A stretch of 30,678 nucleotides of DNA, from positions 1 to 30,678 of the forward strand of contig CAZEFW010000115.1 of the NCBI GenBank assembly GCA_964511535.1. Direction: 5' to 3'. Below, piece by piece: positions 9,040 through 18,600 of this stretch (position 1 is the stretch's first letter; each line of letters starts with the position of its first letter). The stretch is from CAZCFB01 sp964511535. GTDB lineage: Bacteria > Myxococcota_A > Polyangia > GCA-2747355 > CAZCFB01. The notes beneath the pieces were generated by a model that saw only the letters and a program-made list of their open reading frames with translations, was not told where the DNA came from and did not search any database. The position numbers and the translations under genes are program-made.

Positions 9040-9675
9040 ATGGAAACCACCGCAGCGGTCATCTCCAGCACGGCCCGGCGCCACGGGCTGCAGCTCCACG
9101 CGGAGCAGCTCGATGGGCTCGTGCGCTACCTGCATCTGCTCGAGCGCTGGAGCGCCACCCTGAACCTGACGGCTGACCCCGCCCCCGCCGTGGTGGCTGC
9201 CGAGCACCTCCCCGACGCCATGGTCATCGCGCGGTTACTGCGACAGCTCGAAGTGACGCCCGGTGTGGTGGTGGACGTTGGCTCCGGCGCCGGCTTTCCT
9301 GCCCTGCCTCTCGCCCTGCTGCTCCCGGCCGCCACCTTCACCCTCGTGGAATCGAGAATGCGCCGGTGCAGCTTCCTGAACACCGCCGTGCATCAGCTCG
9401 GCCTCAGGGCGCGTTGCGCTGTGCTTCAGCAGCGGCTGGAGCAAGCGACGCTGCCCGCAGCATCCCTTGCCACCTCCCGGGCCACCTTCCCTCCACAGCA
9501 GTGGCTCGAACTGGCGCCCGCGCTGGTGCAGCAGGACGGCCTCGTCTGCTTGCTCACCACAGACCTCGATCTGGCCCCAGAATCTTCCGGACGGTTGCAT
9601 CGTGAAGCTTCAGAGCGCTACACCCTGGCCTCCGGGAAGAACCGGGTCGCCGCCCTCTACCGGCGGCTCGACTGA
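9040..9675 (+). CDS. rsmG: 16S rRNA (guanine-N7)-methyltransferase RsmG
   Basis: RsmG (GidB) methylates N7 of G527 in 16S rRNA using S-adenosylmethionine. The protein has about 211 residues, close to the usual 207. It shows the N-terminal helix pattern LVRYLHLLERWSATLNLTA, the SAM-binding loop VVDVGSGAGFPALPLALLLP, and TLVESRMRRCSFLNTAVHQLGL; SRATFPPQQWLELAPAL corresponds to the family's C-terminal SRA motif. Two ATGs at 9037 and 9040 compete; AGAGGA at 9031-9036 fits the second better. In many bacteria rsmG follows mnmE/mnmG and precedes parA-parB. Here it stands alone on the gyrB side of the origin, followed by two parS sites and a BioD-like gene. Confidence 0.9.
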   Translation: METTAAVISSTARRHGLQLHAEQLDGLVRYLHLLERWSATLNLTADPAPAVVAAEHLPDAMVIARLLRQLEVTPGVVVDVGSGAGFPALPLALLLPAATFTLVESRMRRCSFLNTAVHQLGLRARCAVLQQRLEQATLPAASLATSRATFPPQQWLELAPALVQQDGLVCLLTTDLDLAPESSGRLHREASERYTLASGKNRVAALYRRLD

Positions 9676-9683
9676 TCCGGAGA

Positions 9684-9699
9684 TGTTTCACGTGAAACA
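9684..9699. promoter_or_regulatory. parS centromere site 1
   Basis: TGTTTCACGTGAAACA is an exact match to the chromosomal parS palindrome, and the symmetry continues for 2 bp on each side. ParB binds such sites near the origin and spreads to form the segregation complex. It lies just after the rsmG stop codon. Confidence 0.93.
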
Positions 9700-9722
9700 T
9701 CGAACCCTTCCCGAGCTCGCGA

Positions 9723-9738
9723 TGTTCCACGTGAAACA
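9723..9738. promoter_or_regulatory. parS centromere site 2
   Basis: TGTTCCACGTGAAACA differs from the perfect palindrome at one position and matches the known parS consensus (TGTTNCACGTGAAACA). Its centre is 39 bp from that of the first site, so the two lie on nearly the same helix side after about four turns. Confidence 0.9.
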
Positions 9739-9779
9739 TCGCGACCGAACCCGCTCGAGATGAACAAGGAGAATGGTCC

Positions 9780-10628
9780 ATGAACCGTGGCTTCTACGTC
9801 ATCGGCACTGCACCTGAAGTAGGCAAGACCCTGTTCTGTGCCGCGTTCGCGCGCCACCTGGCCAACCATGATCAGAGGCCAGGCGTCTTCAAACCGATCG
9901 ACACCGGCTGCCCGGTTTCACGTCTCCCCGATGCTGTTAGCGAGGTGGGCGGCATTCCTGGCGAAGTGGACGCAGAGGCCGCCCAGGCGCTGCTCAACCT
10001 GCAGCAAATTGCGGGTCCGACTCCCTCTTACATCATCGGCCAGACGCCCCCCTCTTCGCTCGAACCGCGCGATGCACCGCTGCTTCGTGAAGCAGCCCGC
10101 CGTGATGACCTCGAGCTGGCCGATATCTCCCCCTATCGTTATGCGCCCACGCTGGAGCCTGCCATCTGCGCACGCTACGCAGATGCACCCATCGACTTCG
10201 ATGAGCTGCTCGGCGCGTACCACGTCATCGAAAACGAAAGCGACATGGTGTTGGTGGAGGGCTCATGGTCACTCATGAGCCCCATCGATCAGCATCGCAC
10301 GCAGCTCGACCTGGTCGAGGCGCTTGAGTTGCCGGTAATTTTGCTGGCCCCTTCCAGTCCTGGCGTGGTTGGACCATGCCTGACCGCTGCGAGTCTGCTC
10401 GCCTCCCGGGGTGTTGAGCTTTCGGGGGTGGTTCTTAATCGGATTTCGTCAGATCTGGCGTTCGATGAGGCTGCTAATCCGTTTCAAATAGAAACTCACA
10501 TCGGCGATGTCGTACGCGGCGTAATTTCACACTTCGAATCTGACAAACTCCACGATCTGGACCACTTGGCCGAGCGGTTGCGGGTCCATGTCGATCTTCA
10601 AGGGTTTCGTTTAGAAACTGACAGCTAA
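9780..10628 (+). CDS. BioD-like (dethiobiotin synthetase family) P-loop protein
   Basis: The protein has 282 residues, longer than the usual 220-240. The P-loop GTAPEVGKT (9-17) matches BioD GTDTxVGKT and not the ParA form KGGxGKT. KPIDTGC keeps the active-site Lys (Lys38). An insertion of roughly 45 residues follows before PYRYAPTLEPAICAR, which matches the BioD substrate segment. VEGSWSLMSPI (159-169) replaces the normally strict VEGAGGLLVP, so the substrate loop is altered. Classical BioD closes the ureido ring of dethiobiotin from DAPA, CO2 and ATP. No other biotin genes are in the window. AAGGAG precedes the ATG. GC content falls toward the 3' half, unlike neighbours. It may be a true BioD, a divergent enzyme or a P-loop switch protein; family membership is firm, activity is not. 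Confidence 0.75.
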   Translation: MNRGFYVIGTAPEVGKTLFCAAFARHLANHDQRPGVFKPIDTGCPVSRLPDAVSEVGGIPGEVDAEAAQALLNLQQIAGPTPSYIIGQTPPSSLEPRDAPLLREAARRDDLELADISPYRYAPTLEPAICARYADAPIDFDELLGAYHVIENESDMVLVEGSWSLMSPIDQHRTQLDLVEALELPVILLAPSSPGVVGPCLTAASLLASRGVELSGVVLNRISSDLAFDEAANPFQIETHIGDVVRGVISHFESDKLHDLDHLAERLRVHVDLQGFRLETDS

Positions 10629-10702
10629 GGGGTCTGGCGACGCCGGGGTGCGCAAAAGAAGGGCTCCAGGCACCCAGAAAGTATACTTCTGAGTCCTGCA
10701 GT

Positions 10703-10724
10703 GGGCCACTTTTGGGCCCCCTTT
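10703..10724 (+). terminator. Candidate intrinsic terminator after the BioD-like gene
   Basis: GGGCC (10703-10707) and GGCCC (10715-10719) form a 5-bp stem with a 7-base loop, followed by CCTTTT. It lies between the convergent BioD-like gene and gyrB. The stem and T-run are short, so efficiency is uncertain. Confidence 0.4.
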
Positions 10725-13184
<2,460 letters not shown>

Positions 13185-13277
13185 CTGAAGGGTTCCTTCT
13201 ATTGAAAATCATTAGCGTTTCGGCAACCTATAATATTTATCACAGAGACGGCTCCGAGTAAAGCCAAATCGGCCTGA

Positions 13278-14387
13278 TCAGGCAGGGGTAATTAACCCGT
13301 TAAGTACCTGAAAATCATGGCGATTTTTCTCTACTTCGATGAGCTGCAGCCGGGTGGTGGTCAGGAAGGTCTGGCAATCAACTTTCGCCATGAAATCAAA
13401 AAGATATTTGGAGCGCTCACGGTCCAGCTCCGAGGAGACGTCGTCGAGCAGCAGCACCGGGTAGTAGCCGAGCATGTCGTGAGTGTCCTCGATCTGCGCC
13501 AGGCGCAGCGACAACACCAGGGCGCGCAGCTGCCCCTGCGAGCCGAAGGTTCGGGTGGAGCGCCCGTCGAGCGACAGCTCGAGGTCGTCGGTGTGTGGGC
13601 CGGCGCAGGTGCGACCGCGTGCCAGGTCCTCGGCCCGCTTGCGCTGCAGCAGCTGCCCCATGGCGGCCGACAAATCAACCACCGCCTCTCCGGCCTCCAG
13701 CAGCTCCGGCGCGCTGCCGTAGCCCAGCGAGGCGGTCACGCCGCTGTGTGTGATCTCGTCGTAGGCCCGCGTCACCCTCGGCGCCAGCCGCGCCACGTAG
13801 CGCAGCCTCGCAGCCACCAGCGGCGCGCCGAGCTGGCACAGCTGATGATCGTAGACCTCCAGCAGCTCCGGCTCACCGCCCCCCGCGCGCTCGGACAGCA
13901 GGTGGTTACGGCTGCGCAGCACCTTCTGGTAGTCGCGCAGCAGGTTGTGATAGGCGGGCCACACCGCGGCCACCGCCTGGTCCAGCAGCCGCCGCCTGGC
14001 GCCCGGAGACCCCCGCGGCACCTGCAGGTCCTCGGGGCAGAAGGTGGTCACCGACAGGCCGCCGAGGTAATCCACCGCGGAGCGCACCGCCTTGCCATCG
14101 GCCCGCAGGCGGCGGCTCCCGGGGCCGAGCCGCACCTCCAGCAGCCGCGTCAGCTCCGCGCCCTGAACCTCGGCGCGCACCGCCGCCTCCTGCTTCCCGA
14201 AGCGCACCAGGTCGGCGTTTCGTGCCCGGCGGAAGGTGCCGAGCCCGCCCACCAGGAAGACCGCCTCGAGGAAGTTCGTCTTGCCCTGGGCGTTGTCACC
14301 GTACAGCACGTTGAGCCGCGGGTGCGGCTCCAGAGACAGCGGCTCCAGGTTACGGAAGTCGTGCGCCTCGATGCGTCGAATCAGCAC
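13278..14387 (-). CDS. recF: DNA replication and repair protein RecF
   Basis: SMC-like ABC ATPase that loads RecA at single-strand gaps together with RecO and RecR. The protein has 369 residues, as usual. The N-terminus has the typical IRRIEAHDFRNL, then Walker A GDNAQGKTN (about 31-39), the signature SQGQLRALVLSL, and Walker B PVLLLDDVSSELD, with TTTRLQLIE as the final strand and H-loop region. It is the third gene of the dnaA-dnaN-recF-gyrB block, 66 bp after dnaN. The start ATG at 14387 places LIRRIEAHDFRNL at the N-terminus exactly as in homologues. Confidence 0.96.
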   Translation of the reverse strand: MLIRRIEAHDFRNLEPLSLEPHPRLNVLYGDNAQGKTNFLEAVFLVGGLGTFRRARNADLVRFGKQEAAVRAEVQGAELTRLLEVRLGPGSRRLRADGKAVRSAVDYLGGLSVTTFCPEDLQVPRGSPGARRRLLDQAVAAVWPAYHNLLRDYQKVLRSRNHLLSERAGGGEPELLEVYDHQLCQLGAPLVAARLRYVARLAPRVTRAYDEITHSGVTASLGYGSAPELLEAGEAVVDLSAAMGQLLQRKRAEDLARGRTCAGPHTDDLELSLDGRSTRTFGSQGQLRALVLSLRLAQIEDTHDMLGYYPVLLLDDVSSELDRERSKYLFDFMAKVDCQTFLTTTRLQLIEVEKNRHDFQVLNGLITPA

Positions 14388-14453
14388 GTGTCAAAGCTGT
14401 TCTTGCTGCTGATTTCGCGGGGCGGCGGTGGAATGTTTGAGCCGGAGCTCAAT

Positions 14454-15557
14454 CTACAGACGCATGGGCATGATGACGCCCAGGTAGTCCTCGGACTCCT
14501 TGAGCGTGACCAGGCCCGGGTCGAGCTCGCCCGAGAACTTGAGCGCGACCTCCTCGTCGTCGATCTCGCCGAGGATGTCGAGGAAGTAGCGCGCGTCGAA
14601 GCCGATGTTCAGCGCCTCGTCGTCGTAGTCCACGTCGAGGTCCTCGTGCGCCTCGCCCAGCTCGGGGTTGTCGCTGCTGACCCGCAGCTGCCCGGGGCTC
14701 AGCTCCAGGTGCACGCCGCGGTTGCGGTCCGACGACATGATGGAGATGCGCTTGAGCGAGTCGAGCAGCAGCACGCGGTTGACGAACACGACCTTCTCGG
14801 TGCTGCTCGGGATGACCGCCTTGTACGGCGGGAACTTGGCGTCCACCAGCTTGATGGTGAGCACCACGTCGTCGCCGCGCACGATGAGGTTGCCCTCCTT
14901 GAGCCCGAGGTCGCAGGTGCCCTCCAGGTTCTCCAGCAGCCTGCGCATCTCCAGCAGCCCCTTGCGCGGGATGATGATGCCCTCCTCCAGCGGCAGCCCC
15001 TCGCCTATCTCCGTCTCGGCCTTGCTCAGGCGATGCCCGTCGGTGGAGACCATGCGCATTGTCGGGCCCTGCCACTCCATCAGCACGCCGCTGAGGTGAC
15101 GGCGGGTCTCGTCGGTGGAGACCGAGAAGATGGTCCTGGCGATCATCTGCAGCAGCACGCCGGCGTCCACCTCGGTCATCTCGGCGTCCTGGTGCTCGGG
15201 CAGGCGCGGGAAGTCGCGGTCCGACATGCCCACCATCTGGTACTTCGCCTTGGCGGAGACGATCTCGGCGTAGTTGTTGTCCGTGCGCTTGAAGTGCACC
15301 TCGTCACCCGGCACGTTGCGGATGATGTCGAACAGGTGCTTGGCGGCCAGGCTGATGGAGCCCTCCTGCTGCACCTCGGCCTTCACCTCGGCCAGCACGC
15401 TGACCCGGAGGTCGGTCGCGGCGCAGAAAATGGTGCCGTCTCCCTCGGTCCGCAGCAACACGTTTGCCAGTATCGGCATGGTGCTCTTCCGGTCGGCGAT
15501 ACTCTGAGCCAGGTAGAGCCCCTTGAGGAACTCGTCCTTCTTGATGGTGATCTCCAT
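14454..15557 (-). CDS. dnaN: DNA polymerase III beta subunit (sliding clamp)
   Basis: Ring-shaped processivity clamp that tethers DNA polymerase III. The protein has about 367 residues, made of three similar domains. Visible family motifs include SIADRKSTMPILANVLL near the N-terminus, VSTDGHRLSKAE in the middle domain, and the C-terminal ending DYLGVIMPMRL, which matches the usual VIMPMRL that forms part of the partner-binding pocket. The ATG at 15557 is preferred because GTGGAGA lies at a suitable distance upstream and because MEITIKKDEF aligns with normal N-termini. An in-frame GTG at 15569 would add four residues and overlap the ribosome site. Confidence 0.96.
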   Translation of the reverse strand: MEITIKKDEFLKGLYLAQSIADRKSTMPILANVLLRTEGDGTIFCAATDLRVSVLAEVKAEVQQEGSISLAAKHLFDIIRNVPGDEVHFKRTDNNYAEIVSAKAKYQMVGMSDRDFPRLPEHQDAEMTEVDAGVLLQMIARTIFSVSTDETRRHLSGVLMEWQGPTMRMVSTDGHRLSKAETEIGEGLPLEEGIIIPRKGLLEMRRLLENLEGTCDLGLKEGNLIVRGDDVVLTIKLVDAKFPPYKAVIPSSTEKVVFVNRVLLLDSLKRISIMSSDRNRGVHLELSPGQLRVSSDNPELGEAHEDLDVDYDDEALNIGFDARYFLDILGEIDDEEVALKFSGELDPGLVTLKESEDYLGVIMPMRL

Positions 15558-15569
15558 GCGTGTCTCCAC

Positions 15570-15811
15570 AGGGGGATTAGAGAGTATTTATTTATATATA
15601 AAAGATCACAGTAGTACTAGGGCCTGTTGAAATGGGGACAACTGCCGCACCCGCTGGAGATCGCTGTCCTTTGGGCTGTGGACGGTTGGAGGATGGTTGT
15701 GGGTGGAGATTGGGGATAACCGGCGCGTCGGATAATCCACAGCTCTCTCCACAGCACTTGTCCTCCGGTTTCCCACAGATCCCTCCGTGCGCGATATTTT
15801 TTGCGAGGCGC
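15570..15811. promoter_or_regulatory. dnaA-dnaN intergenic region with weak DnaA-box-like cluster
   Basis: This 242-bp gap has an A/T-rich run next to dnaN (about 15584-15604), a likely promoter or unwinding element. Farther away it has several sites sharing the DnaA-box core: TGTGGA (15677), TGTGGG (15698), TAATCCACA (15733-15741, one mismatch to TTATCCACA), TCTCCACA (15746-15753) and TTTCCCACA (15769-15777). Such clusters on both sides of dnaA occur in bipartite origins. Individually the sites are weak. Confidence 0.45.
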
Positions 15812-17188
15812 TCATAGCTGAAGCTGCCGCTCCAGGGTCTCCACGGCTGTGCGCACCTGCAGGTCCTTCTCCAGCAGCTCCTCGACCTTCTTGCAGGCGC
15901 TGATCACCGTCGAGTGGTCCTTGCCGCCGAACCGCGAGCCGATCTCCGGGAAGCTCGACGACGTCATCTTGCGGCTGAGGTACATGGCGATTTGCCGCGG
16001 ACGGGCCACGGCCTTGTGCCGCTTCTGTCCCCGCAGCTCGCTAACCTTGATGTTGAAGTGCGCCGACACCTCGCGCTGGATGGCCTCGATGGTCAGGTTG
16101 GGCGAGGTCTGGGTCATGAACTGCTTGAGCGACTCCTGGGCGAACTCCACCGAGATGATCTGCTCATGCAGCGACGCCACCGCCGCCAGGCGGATGAGCG
16201 AGCCCTCCAGCTCGCGCACGTTGGACTTGATGTGCGTGGCCAGATACAGGGCGACGTCGTCGGGCAGCTCGATGTGCTCCACCTCGGCTTTCTTCTTGAG
16301 GATGGCCACCCGCGTCTCCAGCTCCGGGGTCTGGATGTCGGCGATGAGGCCCCACTGGAAGCGCGAACGCAGCCGCTCTTCCAGCTGGGGAATCTCGTTG
16401 GGGTACTGATCAGAGGTGACCACGATCTGGCGGTTGGAGTCGTGCATCGAGTTGAAGGTGTGGAAGAACTCCTCCTGGGTGCGGTCCTTGCCTGCGATGA
16501 ACTGGATGTCGTCCATAAGCAGCACGTCGCACTTCTTGCGGTACTTGGCGCGGAACTCGTCGATGCGGTTGGTGCGGAGCATGTTGATGTACTCGTTCAT
16601 GAACCGCTCGGAGGAGAGGTAAGCCACCTTGAAGCCCGGCTCGCGGCGCTGAATCTCGTTGCCGATGGCGCACAGCAGGTGCGTCTTGCCCAGCCCCACG
16701 CCGCCGTAGATGAACAGGGGGTTGTACTTGGCCGCGGGTATCTCAGCCACCGCGCGGGCGGCCGCGTGGGCCAGCTGGTTCGAGGGCCCCACCACGAAGT
16801 TGTCGAAGGAGTAGCGCTCGTTGACGTTGTAATCCCACTCCACCTCGGGTTCGTTGCTGCTCTGGACCCGGGCTATCTCCTCCTCGGAGGGCGCCTCCTT
16901 GGCCGGCTGGGGCGGCTCCTCCATCTCCAGCGTCACCTCGTAATCTCCCGGGCGCTGGTTCGACAGCTCCTGCAGCACCACCGGCAGGTAGTTGTCCTCG
17001 AACCACTCCTTGATGTAGCGATTCGGCGCGCGCAGGGTGAGATGATCACCGTCGATGGAGGTGCAGGCCACGGGCTGCAGCCACATGTCGAAGTTGTGGG
17101 GATTGATGCGCTCCTTGAGCGCGGAAAGGGCAGTTTTCCACAGCTCAGGTCCTTGAATTTCTTCGGGATTTTTGGGCGGATTGGACAC
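15812..17188 (-). CDS. dnaA: Chromosomal replication initiator protein DnaA
   Basis: AAA+ initiator that binds DnaA boxes and opens oriC. The protein has 458 residues. Domain I is visible at LWKTALSALKERINPHNFDMWLQPV, followed by a short acidic/Pro-rich domain II (about 90-118). Domain III has YSFDNFVVGPSNQLAHAAA, Walker A YGGVGLGKTHLL, Walker B DVLLMDDIQFIAGK, sensor 1 VVTSDQYPNEI, the arginine-finger segment LEERLRSRFQWGL and sensor 2 NVRELEGSLIRL. Domain IV ends with the DNA-binding signature GGKDHSTVISACKKV. The start is a GTG at 17188; no strong ribosome site is seen, which may limit expression. DnaA-box-like sites lie just upstream, so autoregulation is likely. Confidence 0.97.
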   Translation of the reverse strand: MSNPPKNPEEIQGPELWKTALSALKERINPHNFDMWLQPVACTSIDGDHLTLRAPNRYIKEWFEDNYLPVVLQELSNQRPGDYEVTLEMEEPPQPAKEAPSEEEIARVQSSNEPEVEWDYNVNERYSFDNFVVGPSNQLAHAAARAVAEIPAAKYNPLFIYGGVGLGKTHLLCAIGNEIQRREPGFKVAYLSSERFMNEYINMLRTNRIDEFRAKYRKKCDVLLMDDIQFIAGKDRTQEEFFHTFNSMHDSNRQIVVTSDQYPNEIPQLEERLRSRFQWGLIADIQTPELETRVAILKKKAEVEHIELPDDVALYLATHIKSNVRELEGSLIRLAAVASLHEQIISVEFAQESLKQFMTQTSPNLTIEAIQREVSAHFNIKVSELRGQKRHKAVARPRQIAMYLSRKMTSSSFPEIGSRFGGKDHSTVISACKKVEELLEKDLQVRTAVETLERQLQL

Positions 17189-17203
17189 AGGGCACCACGA
17201 CGG

Positions 17204-17268
17204 TGTGAATAACTAGATTCACCCGTGATATTAGTGAGTTATCAGTGATTTGCAGACAGCTATCCACA
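17204..17268. promoter_or_regulatory. DnaA boxes and dnaA promoter region
   Basis: TGTGAATAA (17204-17212) is the exact complement of TTATTCACA, a full match to TTATNCACA. CTATCCACA (17260-17268) differs from TTATCCACA only at the first base. Between them, on the minus strand, TAATAT (17233-17228) could be the dnaA -10 with a poor CTGCAA -35 (17255-17250), spaced 16 bp. The two boxes would thus flank the dnaA promoter and allow autoregulation. Confidence 0.55.
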
Positions 17269-17439
17269 AGACCAGCACCTGAAAAACCTCCTCCGATATT
17301 TGGGGACAGCTGAGCGTTGAGCGTGTGAACACTGGGCTACCAAGTCGGGTCGTCAACTGGCAAGGAAAAAATGCGGCTGAGCGGCATCCGTCCCTAATCG
17401 CTGAAGAAAAAAATTTGGTCGTACGCGCCGGAAAAGCAG

Positions 17440-17573
17440 GATCCAAAAAAGATCCAAAATATGAGCCCGCAACCGCTCAGGATCGGTACTGATTTTGGAA
17501 AGTGATCATTCCTCGCAAGATCTTTCTCGACGGAGGATGGATCCTGCCGCGTGAGGATCCCCGATGGATCCTC
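17440..17573. repeat. GATC cluster with 8-bp inverted repeat
   Basis: GATC occurs at 17440, 17451, 17481, 17504, 17519, 17540, 17556 and 17567: eight in 131 bp, where about one in 256 bp is expected by chance. Four are within GGATCC. GAGGATCC (17553-17560) and GGATCCTC (17566-17573) form a perfect inverted repeat around 5 bp, and GATGGATCCT occurs twice. Confidence 0.75.
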
Positions 17574-17653
17574 GCATTTGGGCTGACGCGGGCGCTGTCC
17601 CGACCCCATGACGAGCCGCGGACCCACTGCCACCACCACCGGGGCAGTATCCC

Positions 17654-17682
17654 TTGACACCACCATGCAACGCTGATATCGA
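17654..17682 (+). promoter_or_regulatory. Candidate promoter for the rpmH operon
   Basis: A perfect TTGACA (17654-17659) is followed after 17 bp by TATCGA (17677-17682), which keeps three bases of the -10 consensus. Transcription would start near 17689, about 22 bp before the rpmH GTG. Confidence 0.45.
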
Positions 17683-17710
17683 ATGCTCTCTTTTTTGCAG
17701 GAGTACTACC

Positions 17711-17860
17711 GTGAAGCGGACATATCAGCCGCATAACAAGAGAAGGCGCAGGGTACACGGGTTTCGAGCCCGCATGTCCACTCACTGGGGTCGGAAGACC
17801 GTCAACCGCCGGCGGCGCAAGGGCCGCAAGCGGCTGGCCGTGACTACCCCCAAGAAGTGA
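17711..17860 (+). CDS. rpmH: 50S ribosomal protein bL34
   Basis: Small basic protein of the large ribosomal subunit, 49 residues from a GTG start. The sequence begins VKRTYQPHNKRRRRVHGF and continues RARMSTHWGRKTVNRRRRKGRKRL, the standard bL34 pattern with a few extra C-terminal residues (AVTTPKK). The GTG at 17711 is chosen because GCAGGAG precedes it and because homologues begin MKRTYQP; an upstream in-frame ATG at 17654 would fall in the promoter. Trp in THWGRK replaces the usual Lys-Asn or similar. It heads the rpmH-rnpA-yidD-yidC-khpB operon. Confidence 0.95.
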   Translation: MKRTYQPHNKRRRRVHGFRARMSTHWGRKTVNRRRRKGRKRLAVTTPKK

Positions 17861-17897
17861 TTGCCCCGGAGCGCCGCACCTCCGCGACCCCTCCGTC

Positions 17898-18317
17898 TTG
17901 ACCAGCGCCAGCATGCCCAGGCCTCCCCGAGGGCGCCAGGCTCCCTCCGTGACCCGGAGCGACGAGCGATTCCGCAAGTCGGACAGGCTGCTCAAGCGAC
18001 CGGAGTTCCTCGCCGTCCAGCGCGGCGGGAAGAAGGTACACCTGCGCGACATGCTGGTCATCGCGCGGGGCGGTACGCGTCGAATGGGCGTGACGGTCAC
18101 CAAGAAGGTGGGCAACGCGGTACAGCGCAACCGTATCAAGAGGCTGGTGCGAGAGGTATGGCGCCGTCGTCGGGTGAAAATGCCCGAGGGCCTCGAGCTG
18201 GTGTTCGTGGCCAAGAAGTCGGCGGTGCGCATGACATTCGATCAACTGAGGCGTCAATTTGACGAGCTCGAGACAAAGCTCTCCAGGGGCAGGTCTTCAA
18301 GCCAGCCCGGCCGCTGA
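17898..18317 (+). CDS. rnpA: Ribonuclease P protein component
   Basis: Protein partner of the RNase P RNA, which trims the 5' leader of tRNA precursors. The family core is RFRKSDRLLKRPEFLAVQRGGKK, followed by MGVTVTKKVGNAVQRNRIKRLVREVWRRRR, which contains the RNA-binding RNR motif. The start is uncertain: TTG 17898 gives 139 residues, ATG 17913 gives 134, and GTG 17949 gives 122 (starting VTRSDERFRKSD), nearest the usual family length. The gene lies 37 bp or more after rpmH. Its 3' end probably overlaps yidD, a common arrangement. Confidence 0.92.
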   Translation: MTSASMPRPPRGRQAPSVTRSDERFRKSDRLLKRPEFLAVQRGGKKVHLRDMLVIARGGTRRMGVTVTKKVGNAVQRNRIKRLVREVWRRRRVKMPEGLELVFVAKKSAVRMTFDQLRRQFDELETKLSRGRSSSQPGR

Positions 18318-18588
18318 AGGCGCTGCCCTGCCGGCGGCGCTCCAGCTGCTTCTGGCGCCCTTGAGGCTGCTGGAGCGGGCGCTCGTCGCCCTGCTGCTGC
18401 TCTTCATCGCCGCCTATCGCTTCTGCATCTCGCCAGTGATGCGGCCATGCTGCCGCTTCACCCCGACTTGTTCCGAATATGGCGCCGAGAGCCTGCGCCG
18501 ATTCGGGCTGGTCAAGGGGCTGCTCAAGACTTGTTATCGGCTGGCTCGGTGCCACCCCTTGTGTGAGGGTGGCCACGACCCACCGTAA
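18259..18588 (+). CDS. yidD: Membrane protein insertion efficiency factor YidD
   Basis: Small inner-membrane-associated protein that assists YidC-dependent insertion. The family signature is complete: FIAAYRFCISPVMRPCCRFTPTCSEYGAESLRRFGLVKGL and CYRLARCHPLCEGGHDPP. A TTG at 18259 gives 109 residues and overlaps rnpA by 59 bp. A TTG at 18361 gives 75 residues, nearer to the family norm of 70-85, and starts right before the amphipathic helix; I consider that start at least as likely. It is 12 bp before yidC. Confidence 0.9.
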   Translation: MTSSRQSSPGAGLQASPAAEGAALPAALQLLLAPLRLLERALVALLLLFIAAYRFCISPVMRPCCRFTPTCSEYGAESLRRFGLVKGLLKTCYRLARCHPLCEGGHDPP

Positions 18589-18600
18589 GGAGGAGGAACC

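Larger units (their letters stand above)
17189..17710. other. oriC: Probable origin of replication (oriC)
   Basis: The region is 522 bp between the divergent dnaA and rpmH genes, with no plausible gene of its own. It contains DnaA-box-like sites near dnaA, an A/T-rich tract at about 17397-17416 followed by A-runs at 17445-17460, and eight GATC sites between 17440 and 17570. Every replication and housekeeping gene on either side is transcribed away from it. This position is the classical one for bacterial oriC. The exact unwinding site cannot be fixed by eye. Confidence 0.75.

Noticed and set aside
9780..10628. ParA assignment from its position after parS
   Set aside because: The P-loop is GTAPEVGKT and the KPIDTGC and VEG segments are BioD-type; the deviant Walker A KGGxGKT of ParA is absent.
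13317..15614. Plus-strand frame of 765 codons opposite recF and dnaN
   Set aside because: It spans two well conserved minus-strand genes and the gap between them and has no protein motifs.
17477..18232. Minus-strand frame across oriC, rpmH and rnpA
   Set aside because: It overlaps two certain genes and the origin and has no family features.
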